A stretch of 64,000 nucleotides of DNA. Source: Takifugu bimaculatus (Eukaryota > Chordata > Actinopteri > Tetraodontiformes > Tetraodontidae). Position 1 is the stretch's first letter, and each line of letters opens with the position of its first letter. The stretch lies in the NCBI GenBank assembly GCA_004026145.2, contig CP034986.1:14123804-14187803 (forward strand), given 5' to 3'. Both the position numbers and the translations under genes were made by a program. The notes beneath the pieces are model-generated. The model did no database searches. It was not told the DNA's origin and saw nothing but the letters and a program-made list of their open reading frames with translations. Shown here piece after piece: positions 51,036 to 63,965 of the stretch.

Positions 51036-54000
51036 CTGGAAGCAAGGTCAGAGAAAGAGCGATGAAAGGAGCCAAAAATGAGCAACGTTCACCAGCCACA
51101 CTAAAAGGCTGATTTGAATCATTCATTTCTAGAAATGTTTACATTCACAGCTCAAAAGAGACATTACCATGACTGTACAAACATTTATTTAGGATTTATT
51201 CAGATAAGCTGCTGACACTTAAACGCCCGCCGCTGTTTATTACTGCCATTCCTTTAAGGTCTGTGCCTCTTACCTTTCAGCACCGTTGCCTATTTCTTAA
51301 AAATAACCTTATAAGTAGAAACGATGACCGCTCAGGCCTCTGCTTCGAGAAAATGTCACATGGACATGAGTGACATTCACTTGGACAGCAAGTCAGACAA
51401 TGCAGTTTTTTGGCCCTTAGAAGTTTCCTGAAGTCTTGCTGGCATTTTTAAAGTGGATCAGATTATGTCTGTACAATTATCCTAGAAAACTCAGCATTTA
51501 AAACAAATTTAGTAATGCTAATTCCGGCTGCCTTCCATATCATTTGGCATGTTCCCTGTTTCACTGATAAGGATTTTACAGTTCGATTTGCTGAACCAAA
51601 GAGGGCCATACACGAGCACGCCAGCAGAACAGACGACCAGATATGATACGATTATGTCATAATCTCGGATTTGCATTGCTAATTTGCCTGTAAAGAATCA
51701 TGGACATATGTAGGATGTAAATTCCAAGCTGATTCGTGCAGACAAACATAAAGATGGCCGATGCAGACTAATGTGGATGTGGTCATGAAAACAACTCTCT
51801 ACATCAGGAATTGTTTTAAATCTAGCCTATTAAAAATGCAATGCATCATATCAGCATTCTGCAAAAACTCAAAAAACCTCTGAACCCTCTGAACTTCCAG
51901 CATGCTAACGCTGATTCTTAAGCACTAAGACCCACATGGTGTCCCAAGAGCATCATGGTTCACTTGGTTACTTATGGCAAGGGGATAAATGCCTGATAGT
52001 GCTTCAGGCAACTCTTTATACCTATTAGCATTGCAAAACTTTAACAGCTTACTGGTTTACAGTCTGCTGACAACAGAAGCAACTCTATATGTTAAAGTTT
52101 ATGCAGCTAGGATGGTGACAGGCAATTTGCTTCACTGATGTGAGATGACAGGAGTGAACACAACACTGCTCTGTTTTCCACACTCAGCCCTGCCTCCCTC
52201 TCTGTGCATCTTAACAACTGGGGGAAGACTTGCTGAAGGTCTCTGTCGTACCACTCGTAAAATCTGCATTAGCTCCACTGATTCTTGGCAAGAGAAAGGG
52301 CTGAGGAGCTGACTCAACTGGGGAGACAATTACCACTCTGCAACAAAGGTGTAGCAGACTCAGATCCTCAGTTTAAGTTCAGTTCTCCTTTGGCTTGGTT
52401 TAAAACACAAATCGAAATTTCAGATCACAGCTTTGGATCTAGAAGGTCGTTCGCTGTTTGTGATCCTCTGTCGACTCGTGTTATTGATGAAATGAGACAG
52501 ATTAGCTAAACAGGAGTCTTCAGCGAAGCTCTGGACTTAGTAAATGAAAAAAGCTGTATACATGAAAAAGGCCACTGAGATTTTAGTTTTTTTTAGTGTT
52601 TAGCGAGATGAGTTGGAACTTGGAAGTATAATCAGAGGACTGCAATAAAATCAGATGCTGTGAATACTCATGTAACCTTTTCACAACTGGAACTTCTCTG
52701 ATTTAAGCTAAAGGAAAAGTTTTTTTCTGATCAGTGTATTAACGTGGTTTGACAATTATACGAATTTGCCTTCGCTTTTACCTCTTATTCGAAACTCAAA
52801 CATGCTGTTTGAAGATCCAAGATGACATCAAACACAATTAGAGCCTCAAGTTTGCATATGCAAATTGTCTTTAAAATATTTCAATGCATATTTCATGAAA
52901 TTGGAATGAGAACTTTATATCCTCCATTGCTGATTGATTATATAGTATGGCAGCTCATTCAGTGCAGTAAAAGCAGCCGGGTGTCGCCTCATTTTAGCTG
53001 TATTATTTCATTCTATTTGTAGCCGCTGAATATATATCTGTTTATTACAGCACACTGACTTTCTTTCAGCCCAATTATAACCAAGTAAATTGGTTTTGGT
53101 GACACATTGCAGAGAAATGTCTGTTAGTCTAGCAGTAATATTTGAGACTGTACAGAAGCAGAATCATCCTGTGAGAGGATAAAACAACTTATTTTAGAGG
53201 TGATTTGACCAATATTAAAACATAATATTTCTAAATTGTCAGGGTACAGACATGGAATATGTTCTCCAAATCTGAATATGTGCTGCTCTGTTCTCAGCAG
53301 AGGGGATAAAGCCCAGCAGCAGAAGCCTTAATGAACTCAACCTGCAGCATTAATATTGATGATTATGGGTGAGTTCATTTGAAGTCATATCCAGCTCTAC
53401 AGCCTCACATGCATCATAAGCTATAGTGTTAAAGCATGCCTGCTCACTGAAAACAGGGTCCTATATTACTTGTGTTGATGAGAGTTTATGTAGTTAGAAA
53501 AAAAAGCACACACATTAGGGATTTTCACTGAACAATGTTAAGTGAGATTAGCGTTGAGGGGTAAGTCTTTATGAGGCAGCAGCAGAACCTCAGGTATGTG
53601 TTTCAGTCTTGGAAATGTCAACGTTAATAAATAACTTTTGCCCTGGAACTTTTAAAGATTCCCTGGTTTAAAAAGAAACAAAGTGAACAATGAAAACTCC
53701 ATCACCTTTTAAAAGAGACGTGCAATTTTCATGATTTTTTTCTCCCACTATAGTCCTGCAAGTTATGAAAAAAGCATCTGAAATTGTACATTACATCGCA
53801 TCATTACACTCAATAAAAAGGTTTTATGAAAACCTCTCAAAGAAAAGTTAAAGTACCAATTATGGAGGAATTAGAATTGTTCCAGAACTCTTACATTCAA
53901 TGTCTGACAAAGAAAACAGGAAATAGCATCCACAGTCCGCACTGGAGGTCACTTTATGGTTTGAGACCCCATCTGCTTTTATCGGGAAAAAAAGTTTTCT

Positions 54001-54769
54001 TTTCCTGCTTCCTTTTCTTCTCATTGGTCCTGTGGCTAACAATTAGGAGCTGAAGGCAAGAGACATGCCAGTACTATGAAAACCATCATCTGAATGTTCC
54101 CTTTTCTGATTTTCTGAAACAAACAAGAAGCTGTCTCCACTGTAAAGTCTCTTCTTTAATCACAGTAGCATGACCTAAAAAGCAGTGGGATCGTCACCAG
54201 ATTTCGTCACACCTCCACTTACCACCCTCGCACCCATTGTAGGGATGGAGGCTTCTTATCTCTCACCTCCAAAGCTCTTTTACCTGAAATCCTTTTCCAT
54301 TCTTCCCACATCTGTCAGTTTGCCTGGTTTTGCAAGGCGAGCCTGCTCCCTTTCAATCCCTGCCATGTTTTGAATCCATTCACCTCTTTTTTTCCACCCT
54401 CGCAACACTTCCATAGCGCCTCAGCCCTCCTCCCACCGTGTCGGTACTCCCCTCACTGTTAGCTCCACACTGAGTGGGCTGGCAGGAGAGAAGACACAGG
54501 CAGCAGGGGGTGGGCTGGCCCTGCCAGAGAATCCTGCCACCCTGCTGAGTCACTGGCATCAGGGCTCTGCTGTGGAGTGTGCTTATACCCTTCTGGGAGG
54601 ACGTTGCGGAGGAGGGGAAGGAGCGGCCCTCGGGGTCAACGTGGCACTCACCATATGGAGGACACGGTCACACTTGTCATCACCAGGAAAACAAACCCAC
54701 GCCACAAGTGCTGGTTTTACATCTGTGACCCACCTCCAAACACACCCTGGTTTGTGTCTGTTTGTGTAC

Positions 54770-54827
<58 letters not shown>

Positions 54828-54836
54828 CATGTGTAC
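51036..54836 (-). other. intron 1, 3801 bases
   Basis: Phase 1 intron inside Ig1. Begins with a CA repeat (transcript sense) next to the exon 1 donor. The rest is AT-rich with no recognised features. Confidence 0.85.
54779..54826. repeat. (GT)n microsatellite beside the exon 1 donor
   Basis: About 24 units, reading CA in transcript sense. The array begins about ten bases downstream of the exon 1 splice donor. Confidence 0.97.
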
Positions 54837-54911
54837 CTGTGCAGATGAAGAACTTGGACTCTCCAACGCTCAACTCAACTTTGTTCAAGGATATGGACAC
54901 CTGCAGGGTGG
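54837..54911 (-). CDS. ncam2: ncam2 exon 1: start of mature protein, first strands of Ig1
   Basis: 75-base exon, phase 1 at both ends, the same length as the matching NCAM1 exon. It encodes residues 1-25 of the visible protein, including KVELSVGESKFFICT, which carries the first Ig1 cysteine. The pyrimidine-rich acceptor ends in ATGGCAG; the first two exon bases complete a split Ala codon, so exon 0 must end with a single G. The donor is ACAG|GTACAC. A long CA repeat (minus-strand sense) starts about ten bases into the following intron. An apparent in-frame ATG in the acceptor (54917-54919) is intronic and should not be taken as the start. The signal peptide must come from an exon not seen here. 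Confidence 0.95.
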
Positions 54912-57486
54912 CTGCCATGGAGAGAAAGAGAGAGAAAGCAAAAGAGAGAGATTTATTATTGTAGTCTTAATAGAAACCACAAAAGACTTCCAACAAAGGA
55001 GGGACAAAATAATGGAAAATTGCTTTCAAAATTCTCCTCCTTTGTTAGATGTGCAATTTGTCTCTTTCTTTGCTCAGATCTTTATTTAACCGAACAAAAT
55101 TTGACAGAATGTGTCACCAATTACATTGTCTATATGATTAAAAGGCATCTAAAAAATAAGAATGAACATCCCTCAACAAGAATGTGTTTATCTCCAGCTT
55201 TGCAAATTTTGAAAAGACTCTTTGACTCTTCAGCATAGGTAAATGCAGAAAAGGAACGAGAACACTTCCATTGACCTGAACTGCACAATACAACCTAAAT
55301 AAAACTTACTCTGTACCAAAAATGTGCACAATCAGGGCACAATCAAAGGCCATTTCACTGTGTGGCGCTATTGTGTGTCTCGATGTAATGCCACATAATG
55401 GGAGCTGTGGGGGAAATTTTCAAAAACTGAAGCAGTGCACGAACAAGAAATAAAGGCGAGTACGAGCTGGGCATGAACAATGGGGGCTGAAGCCTTTGAG
55501 TGGGAGAGCAGCGGGGGACGCACTTGTAAAGACGAACAGAAGAGCCAAGTTGGAGGGCTGAGAATTGCTTTGCACGGCACATGTGATCAATAACGATTGG
55601 TTACTAAGTGAAATAAGGGTCATCTTTAGGCCAGAGGCTCCTGACACTGCGACTGTCTCACAGCTGAGCTGAGTGAACGCTTCCTCGCAGGCTCACGCAG
55701 TTATGTAATGAACACGTAAAGGGTGTTAATTCCTCCTATAATAAAGAAAACTGGGGCTGACGGTGAGTGTCAGTCATTGAGAAAAAAATGCTTATCATTT
55801 TTTTGCTTTCCAGACTGCAGCTATTAGCCCGAGCACATTGCTGTCGTGACCCGAACCGGCCTATAGATGGCAGTAGAGGGACACTGCCCTGGTTGCCTCA
55901 GAAGGTAACAAGATAAGGTTAAGACGCAACGTGATCAATGCACTTGATCATTTCTTGCTGCTTCTTAGGGCATAAATCAGTTACCAGAGGAGACTGAGAA
56001 TCAGCGGTGCAAACAGTAAGAGGATCCATTTGATCACACGTGTGCAGCATCAAAATATGTTTAAAATATATACGGCTCTGGATGCACACAGTCAAATGCT
56101 CCAAAACAAGATACAAGCTGCCAGACAGCCAGTTGTTTCAGGGGGAATCAAATCTTAATCATTCTAAAGTGCCATTATATTTAACTGACACAAATTATAT
56201 AGTGCAGTTTAATTATAGTTTTATACTTGTGTTTGGCCTTTGCTTGTTTTCTATGTGTACATCATCAACAAACAGCCTTTTGTTTGGGAATTATTTTCAG
56301 AATAAGATTTAGTCAGAACTCAGAAATGTGTGTATTGATTTGACTAATGTGCTGTCAATCATTACCGGTAATTATATCAGTTCGTGGCATGTACTTAACC
56401 TGCCTCTGACCTAAGGCAGATTCCAAACAGCTCTTTCTTTAATAGCTTTCACTTATTAATTGATTGTGGCCTATTCAAGTTCTGTGTGATTGACTGTGTA
56501 ATGAGTTGCTAACAAAACCCAGCAGGCAAAAGAAAAAGAACTTCAGCTCCCCCTCCCCCCTCTCCTGTGCTGTTACTGTAAAGACTTATAATGGGAGGCA
56601 GGTTCCTCACAGAAAATAATAAAGGATGATCTTTTAGTAAAAATACTGACTGGATCTGAAATATGACATTATAATTTGCTTGTTTAACACAGACTCGCCT
56701 GGTTTCATTTGAGGAAAAGAGATTTTCAACCACGATGTGATAATGGTCACCAGTTTAAAAGGCAAACGGTAGCACCTGCCATGACTGCTGCATCCTGTCC
56801 ATTCAGTCACCTTGATGTAATGTCATGATTTTTTGATGAACTGTTTGTATGATAACAATTAACTGCATGCGCTGACAGAGGTCATGAACAGATGTTTTAA
56901 AACCCTTAAAAACTTGTCATAAAAGGCCGTACAGTCATCTTTTCTCAACCCTGTCATGTTCAACAGCAGTACAGAGTCACTTCCAGCCAAACATCTCCCA
57001 TATGAGACCGGCCTAATGACTACCTGCTTGGCACCAAGAGGCAATGTCAAGCAGTTGGAGCATTTAGCTGCAAAATTGCCAGATGTTGCCCCGAGGAATT
57101 GCTGAACACCAAAAACCAAGCTAAGAGAAAGGGGTGGACAAATTCTAAAACTGCGGCCATTGTGGTCAGTGGAGGATGTGCCAACCGAGCTGTGCTGGTG
57201 AAAAGCAAGCCCAGTGCAAACCGGGCATGAAGAGCGCCAGCAGCTAAGTCGCTGTAACTAAACCCGTGTCAGACTAAAGGGCAGCGAAAAGCACTGTTGC
57301 ATTCAGCAGCAGGCAAAATTCAATGTTTGAGAGAGCTGAGTAATCCTGTTCTTCATAAAAAAAAACCAAAGCCAAATAAATGCAGCACAATAAGTGTGCT
57401 CTGTCTGTTTCTTCATGACAGAATACTTTTAGCTGGGACCAAAGACACTAATCAATTATTTTATTATTAAGTATTTAATGGAGGTG

Positions 57487-57790
57487 GGGTGGTGGTAGCT
57501 CAATCTGTAGGGGACTGGGCTGAGAAGCAGAGGGTTCAGTTCAAGACCCAGTGCGGACAATACTTGGAAGGTCTTCTGGTACCAAGGAGAGGTACCAGGA
57601 CACCTCTCAGACTACTGCCCATTTACCCTTGAGCAAGGTACCAAACCCCCAAATGCTCACATAGGGCCCTGTGATGAGCAGGAGACCCTGTCCAGGGGGG
57701 AGGACCCTGCCTTCACTCATATGCAGCTGGAATAGGCTCCAGCACCCTCCTCATGACTCCAAGAGGGATAGAACGGTCAAGAAAACATCA
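57487..57790 (+). mobile_element. tRNA-derived SINE, near full length
   Basis: The head is tRNA-like, with an A-box-like tagctcaatctgtag at 57495-57509 and a B-box-like ggttcagttcaagacc at 57533-57548, spaced as in a polymerase III promoter. The body includes ccttgagcaaggtacc and the 3' part tggaataggctccagcaccc, both familiar from fish SINEs. The tail near 57760-57790 is degenerate. A truncated relative in opposite orientation lies at 32385-32592. Confidence 0.75.
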
Positions 57791-60700
57791 CTTATCTAGG
57801 TCCCTTAACTCATTTAATTGCTAAGTATTGAGATAAATAATAATTAGAAAACCTTCTGGCTGTTCATTGCAACTTTTTAAAGGTATTAAACCAAGAAATT
57901 GTCTAAAAACACTTAAGAACATTTATTTAAAAAGTCCAACAACTGATGAACTTGAAACTTTAGATTTTTCTTTGGAATTTGTATGCAGATTGGAAAAAGC
58001 TCCACAAAAATGACTCAAGTATAACCCAGCAAAGGCAACTTGGATGACAACAGTCATTTAAAGAGATTGGGATGAATTACTGAAAGTGTTGCCTTTGGCA
58101 GACAAAAATGAGGATGTTCAAACAGACAATCCTTCAAAACTGAAGTTTGAATCAGCTCCTCTTCATGAAAAGCAGGAGCCAACGTGATCAATCAAAACAG
58201 TTGCTACAGGTTTAAAAGTAGCAACTGGAGAGGCTATCAAAGTGTGCCTGTGTTGAGAGATTTCCTAAATAACTACCACTAACTTCTGCCAGCTTGGGGA
58301 ACTTTACCCAGCACTGTAACAGTGAGCTGTGAAAGGCACCAGGACTGAATGGACTTACCGGTAATCATTTTTTAAAAATTGTCATAATTAAATAAATAAA
58401 GTATAGTGAGCGTGAAAAATAATACACCTTTCATATTTAGATTGGTGCCCTGCAAAGCTCACTTGCACTATTCATACTGCCAGCAGGAAGGACTTTGTAC
58501 AGTGGGAGAGAAGAAAAGATTTCTAGCACTAAGGAGGCACATCAGCCATTGTGGAGCTGAAACACGAACAGACGTTGTTCTGCCCATTCGCCATCCTCAG
58601 GTAAGAGCGGAACAAATGAAATAACCGTGTACACTCTGCCTTCCCACGGTGAAAAAGGGACCAGCCGAAGGCAAAGTGAGGCAGGACTGAGACAGCAGGC
58701 TGGCTCTTTGCTCGCTGAAGGTCTTTCAGGGAAGAAGGGGTTCAAACTTGATTTTCTTTATCCACTTTCAGAGAACTAATGACCAGACGATAGAGGTGCG
58801 ACTGGTATTCAACCCATTATCAATGCAGCTGGCAGCAGCTGTGTTCTAGAACCTGTGATCATAATGCCACTTTTAAGGCTCATGTTTGTAAAGGTTGGCA
58901 ATGAAACCTGTGCTTTCAAAGGGACGCTGTGTGTTGACAGATGGCTAGTTAGTTCATCAGTATTCATAGCAACTGGGAAAATGTCATTCCACCGAACGTG
59001 TCTGACAATCTTTTAATAGATAATAATTGGTTCCTTAAGAACAGATGAAAAGCACCCAACCCCGAAGCATCAGGTTGATTTAAATGTTGTCGTTAACACT
59101 CGTGATTTGCCTCTCACCAACTTTGGATTGACAGGAAACTGTTGTGAAGTTTGTCCATGTGTGTCCCCTGTCTGATTGTCCCTGGTCCTATTTATCTGTC
59201 TGACTGCATAACAAGGCTGCTTTCATGCTGCTGAGGAGCTTCTACTCAGCCAACCATATCCAATCGGCCCGGCATACTGTATCGGTCCACGTGCACAGTC
59301 TCAGGCGCAACCCACAGCTACCTATTCTCTTCCTTCTCTCGCCCGCACACCTTCTCTCTATCTCTGCTTTTCACTCGCCAACTGCTTTGTGATTTATGTC
59401 GCCTTTCTTAAGCCTCTTAGCTCAGGCCATGATGGACCTCTCTCTGTGCATAAAATCATAGAACTCCACTCATGCACATGCAAACAGCCCAGTGCAAATA
59501 CCCAGATGTTTACTTTTAGACAAAGTGGGGAATATTTTGCGAAATATATGTGCATTTAATGCAAACACACTGTACATTTGATAGATATGTGCATTCTGTT
59601 TGGAGTTGTCAGATGTGCAGCGTTCTAAAAAATGACTTTAGCTGATATACGTTCCGTCAGAATAATCTAAAGCGTATGTCAAAGCTGCTTTTTCTATCCT
59701 TTTGTTTCTGTAAATTCAATTCAATTTGTCTGTGCTGCATTTATTGGACCTAGAAATATGTCAAAGCAAATGCAGATAAGAACCAAGTGTGAAGAGAATG
59801 TGAATCGTTAGCCGAACATTATAGCAACAGAAATACTATAGGAAAGTATATATGACATCGGTAGGTTATCCTACATCGCTTGGCAGATGCTTGAAATGTA
59901 TTAAATGTATCTGGCAAGATGTCGGACAGTGGGAGGGATATTCCCAATGGGACATTGTTGACCACAAACCCTGTTGAAAGCCAGACAACTGAGAATGTGT
60001 CAGAGGACAGATTCGTTGCCAGGAGGGAAAAGCCAAGATACCTAAATGAAAGGCAATCATCAACCTTTACAGATATGAGGGGGGGTAACAGCCAGCTCTT
60101 TATTTCCATCATACAATCTGTTCTTCCACATACCACAGGTTATGGAAAAGGCAGGGGAACCGTTTTCCAAAGAAGGTTCTGCTGTGCAGCAGAGAAACAG
60201 AAGGTAGCAAACCTGCAGGTTCATGCTCACGCTGCCTCCAGCCTGAACTGGGAGCCTTTACCACTACAATGATTTCTATCCCAGAAATGGGATCGTCACG
60301 CTGAGGCTGAATAAATCCCTTTTGCATAGATATTTATGGAAATGTGTTTTTTTAAAAAAAGGGACGGGTAAGCATAGGTGGAAGATAATGCCTTTACCAA
60401 CGCTGCCTGTTTGAAAATAATTGGAAATTAAAGCGACACCATAACATTTCTTGGATGTTCTTTCATTCTAATTCTCTCTGCACTTCAGGCTCGTCTGTGT
60501 AATCTCACCGTCTTTGCCTCCCTCACCCCACCACTTCTGTTTTTCAACTTTTTCCCTTTTAAACCTCTCTGCCCTCCCTCTTTCCTCCGACTGCAACATG
60601 TTTCTGCATATGGCAACATCAGCACAGAGCTGGGAGAAGTCCGGGGTTGCAATAAATCCAGGTATGCCACTCAGACAGGATGATAGTTGCTTCCCGCCGC

Positions 60701-61386
60701 CCTTCCTGCCTTCTACTGCACACATCCTTTTCCTCCTCGGGACTCAGCAGAACTAAGATGTGCAAATTAAAAAACAATCTGCTTCCTGATATGGTTGAAG
60801 AGAGAACAGTCAGTTATTGGACTTTTCCCTTCACATACTTGCAGAAAGAATTAACAGTGCACGACTGAAAGGGTTTATTCAGCTCCGTCTGTCCATGTTG
60901 CCTGACTCCATGTCCTGTTTGAACGTTAACGTTGTGTGGATCAGGTGTAGCTGGAAACAGGATAAGTGGAGCTGTGATGATAACGTTAATGAGTTGCCTG
61001 AGCTGCTCTACTTCCAACGACAGATGCGGTTTCTTATTATGAAGGTTGTCTAATCCGGGTCGAATAACTGTCATAATAAAGACCATTTAAATGCCAATAT
61101 TTTTTTTTCCCCCCTTGGATTAAAGGCAAGATGATTTAATTCAATAAAAAGGAGTCTAAATCTGTCCTTTTTGTATCTGTTGGAAACATCTCCCGTGTGA
61201 CCTTTGAATTTTAAAACGGGGTGTTGTAGGTCAGCCAAATGCAGGGAATTTCAAAGTGATTTCAAAGGTCATCAGCATACATGGAATCAAAGGTTCAAAT
61301 CATCCTGGCATCTTGGACAAACAGGACAATGATGTTATTAACACGCAGGTTTAAAGGCCCTGTTGGCCTTTAATTATAATGTTTTC

Positions 61387-61412
61387 TGCACACACACACT
61401 CACACACATATG
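61387..61412. repeat. (CA)n short interrupted repeat
   Basis: About ten CA units interrupted by ct and tatg. Confidence 0.75.
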
Positions 61413-63761
61413 CACAAAAAATAATCTGTATGTATTGATCCTTCTTTCATTAGGCTATTTGAACTCAGGTGATTATTTCCAGAGTGATTTGGGGTCTTCT
61501 GCCTCTACAGAGGAGGAGAAGGAGGAGGCTCAATTTCACTGCACGATTTCCAACATTCGTGAGACAAGCAATATAACGTGAAATATCAAGCTCACAAGAC
61601 GAATAATCCCGAGTTCACCCTGAATGGGAGCTCGTTATAACAAATCTACTTCAGTAACATGCTTTATTTGCTTTTCTTTAAGGGACTAAGAGTTTGTCTG
61701 TCACATAAACCACAACAGGCTGGAACCAGAAAATGGTGGCACCACAGAACAGTGGCACTCAACACTCTTGTATTTTCCATTTCTGCACTTGCATGAAACT
61801 TTTGGTTTCCACAGTTCAGATGCAAGTGTTTGTAGAACAGTCAGACAACAGCTCAAGCATAAACCCTCAGCAGACAGTAAAGATTTGCAATTCTGCTGTC
61901 GCCCAGCACAGCATTCTTTCATCCCCAGCCGTCTGTGCTTTGAACGGAGCGTTATTTGGTCTCAGCTGGCTAGTCAGATTCACTTTTGACAATATGCAAT
62001 TCTGCCAGTAAGGTTGACCCAAAACAACAGCTCCCAAAAAGCAATTTCCACATACACTGTACAGAAATCAAAAATCTCTATTGGAAGAATAACACAAAAA
62101 TCACATTTTCTACATCTGATACAATGTTTGCTCAAACAGCCAAGCACCAAACACTTTGAGAGATCACCTGTGTTGGTTGCTTCCTTTTGGATTTTTGTTA
62201 TTTTTTTCTATTTCACACACATTTTTTATTTCACACAAGCTGCAGCCTTTGCAAAGGCTGGTGTTATTGTCCATAGCAAAGTGATCATTGCTGCAGGGAC
62301 TGAAATGGCACGGTGGTGGGCCGATCATCCCCCGGCCGCATGCCGTCTGTGGCTGCGACACGGCCATTAACTCAGGCCCACGGTTTAATTCGGTCACAAA
62401 GGAGAGGTCAGTGGCTCCTGCCAGATTTGAGAGAGATGTTTGGAGAGGCTTCTGTGGGGGGCAGCAAGGTGAGGCAGAAATGTCCTCTTCCAACCTCTCT
62501 CCAACGTAATTGAAAGGGCTAAGGTCACCATTTTTGCTCATTTGAGGGATACATCCACAGACTCTGCTGGCTCCTTGACAGATTTGGAGAATATGAAACG
62601 GTTGTGATTTTAATTCCCTTAAGACTTGGACTTCATACCACTCAAGAGGCAAAGTATATGTCGAGAAATGTGGTTTTATTTGAAAACTGCCAATTAATCC
62701 ACTGATCCAGCAACAAATCTTCCTCTAGAGCTTTGGTTTTAATGAAGAATCAGGGGAATAATTGGGGTATTACCATGGACAGATCATGGGGGAAAAAAGT
62801 CACTTTGCACTAATGTTGTTACTTTGTCTGATGTCAAGATCAGGGCTTCAAAGCGTCCACCTGTATTATTCACTTTTCAGCCTGTCCATTTCCCACATGC
62901 TTGCACCCCTTTGTATTTCCATTCCTCTTTGCATTCATCACCCCTAATTTCACTCAAGTCAGAGCCTTTCATCGCTTCATTCACTTGCTTCATTGTGCAA
63001 CGCATTGCCTTTTCACCTTTTCTGATTCCTTGTGGATATGATGTGTGTGTGTGCACGCTCGCGTGTGTGCTCACTCTGACAGTTCTGGGCCTGTCCACAT
63101 AGAGCTCCTGACAGAAGCTGCCACCAACTGTCAGTGAGGGCTGGCCAATCAGGAGTTTCTGATGCCAGCACCAGAGAGACCACTGAGTCAAATCATGCCA
63201 GGGTAAATATTACTCAAACTTTCACTTGTTCCCTTGTAAATAAACCCCTCCAAAACTCTTCTGCAGTTTTTCCAGGATCAAGGGGCAGAATCAGACTATT
63301 TAATAGGGACTGGCTCATTTGTTACCCAGCCCACAACACATGTTGAATTAACAGTCTCCATTATGGAGTTTTGAAGCATCATGGGAACTTTCTATACATT
63401 ACTCATTTGCTTTGCTTTTGTCTTTTAGACTAAATCAATACGCACATCGTTAATATTTAATCAAGGCACGGTCATGAAAACAAAAGGTGAGTCCATGCAC
63501 TTATTTTGGTGCCTTGACAAATGCAGCATTTGGTCCAAACCTTTACACATAGGTTCCTCCATAACAGTAAAAACATTAAACAGATTTTGCAGAGGACAAA
63601 CAAAAAATATGCCACATTAATGCCTAAAAGGAAACACAAAGCTTGATATAAAATCGTGGGTAACTACTGTTTTGGTGTATTAAATCCCAACAAAAATGTC
63701 ACAATGTGATCAAGAACAAATGTAACTGCAAACTATTTCACAGATTTACTGATCTTGGAAG

Positions 63762-63780
63762 ACATATATATATATATATA
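63762..63780. repeat. (TA)n microsatellite
   Basis: About nine TA units. Confidence 0.9.
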
Positions 63781-63918
63781 CAAATATATCTAATTTACAG
63801 CACTGTCATGCTGTCCTAGACGCCTTGACGCTGCCCTTGTTAGCAAGAGGCTTTTGCACACAATTATAGATGTAATGCCTAACAGGTTAATAAATACTGA
63901 TGCTTTCTGATTCCCGGA

Positions 63919-63919
<1 letters not shown>

Positions 63920-63964
<45 letters not shown>
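63920..63964. repeat. (CA)n microsatellite
   Basis: About 21 CA units near the right end of the window. Confidence 0.95.

Positions 63965-63965
<1 letters not shown>

Larger units (their letters stand above)
3511..54911 (-). other. ncam2: ncam2 gene, partial (exons 1-14 and 16)
   Basis: Span of the neural cell adhesion molecule 2 gene within the window. Fifteen exons total 2233 coding bases and join into one open frame of about 745 residues; mammalian NCAM2 has about 837, and the deficit fits a missing signal peptide and cytoplasmic tail. Domain order is Ig1-Ig5, FN3-1, FN3-2, membrane helix. Choice of ncam2 over ncam1 rests on paralogue-specific strings: KVELSVGESKFF in exon 1, VEARGEIDF in exon 4, SRIGGHQKSM in exon 8, YSWEGNPVNISCDV in exon 9. 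In known biology NCAM2 is a homophilic adhesion protein of neurons, prominent in olfactory axons and not polysialylated as NCAM1 is. Every border is GT-AG. Intron phases from intron 1 on are 1,1,1,1,2,1,0,1,0,1,1,1,0,1. Confidence 0.96.

Noticed and set aside
54915..54920. In-frame ATG before exon 1 as the translation start
   Set aside because: It lies in the acceptor (ATGGCAG), and starting there would leave an adhesion receptor without a signal peptide.
54577..55089. Plus-strand 170-codon ORF
   Set aside because: It reads through the GT microsatellite and the antisense of ncam2 exon 1; the frame is open because of the repeat.
57487..57570. A functional tRNA gene
   Set aside because: The A/B-box-like head is degenerate and continues directly into a SINE body, and no clean cloverleaf could be drawn.
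58350..58370. Donor-like ACCG|GTAAGT preceded by ATG, as exon 0 of ncam2
   Set aside because: Only three codons precede the donor and there is no hydrophobic leader, so it cannot be the signal exon.
62164..62652. Minus-strand 162-codon ORF in intron 0
   Set aside because: No domain or recognisable homology, and it is not a signal-peptide exon. The composition looks like ordinary intron, so probably chance.
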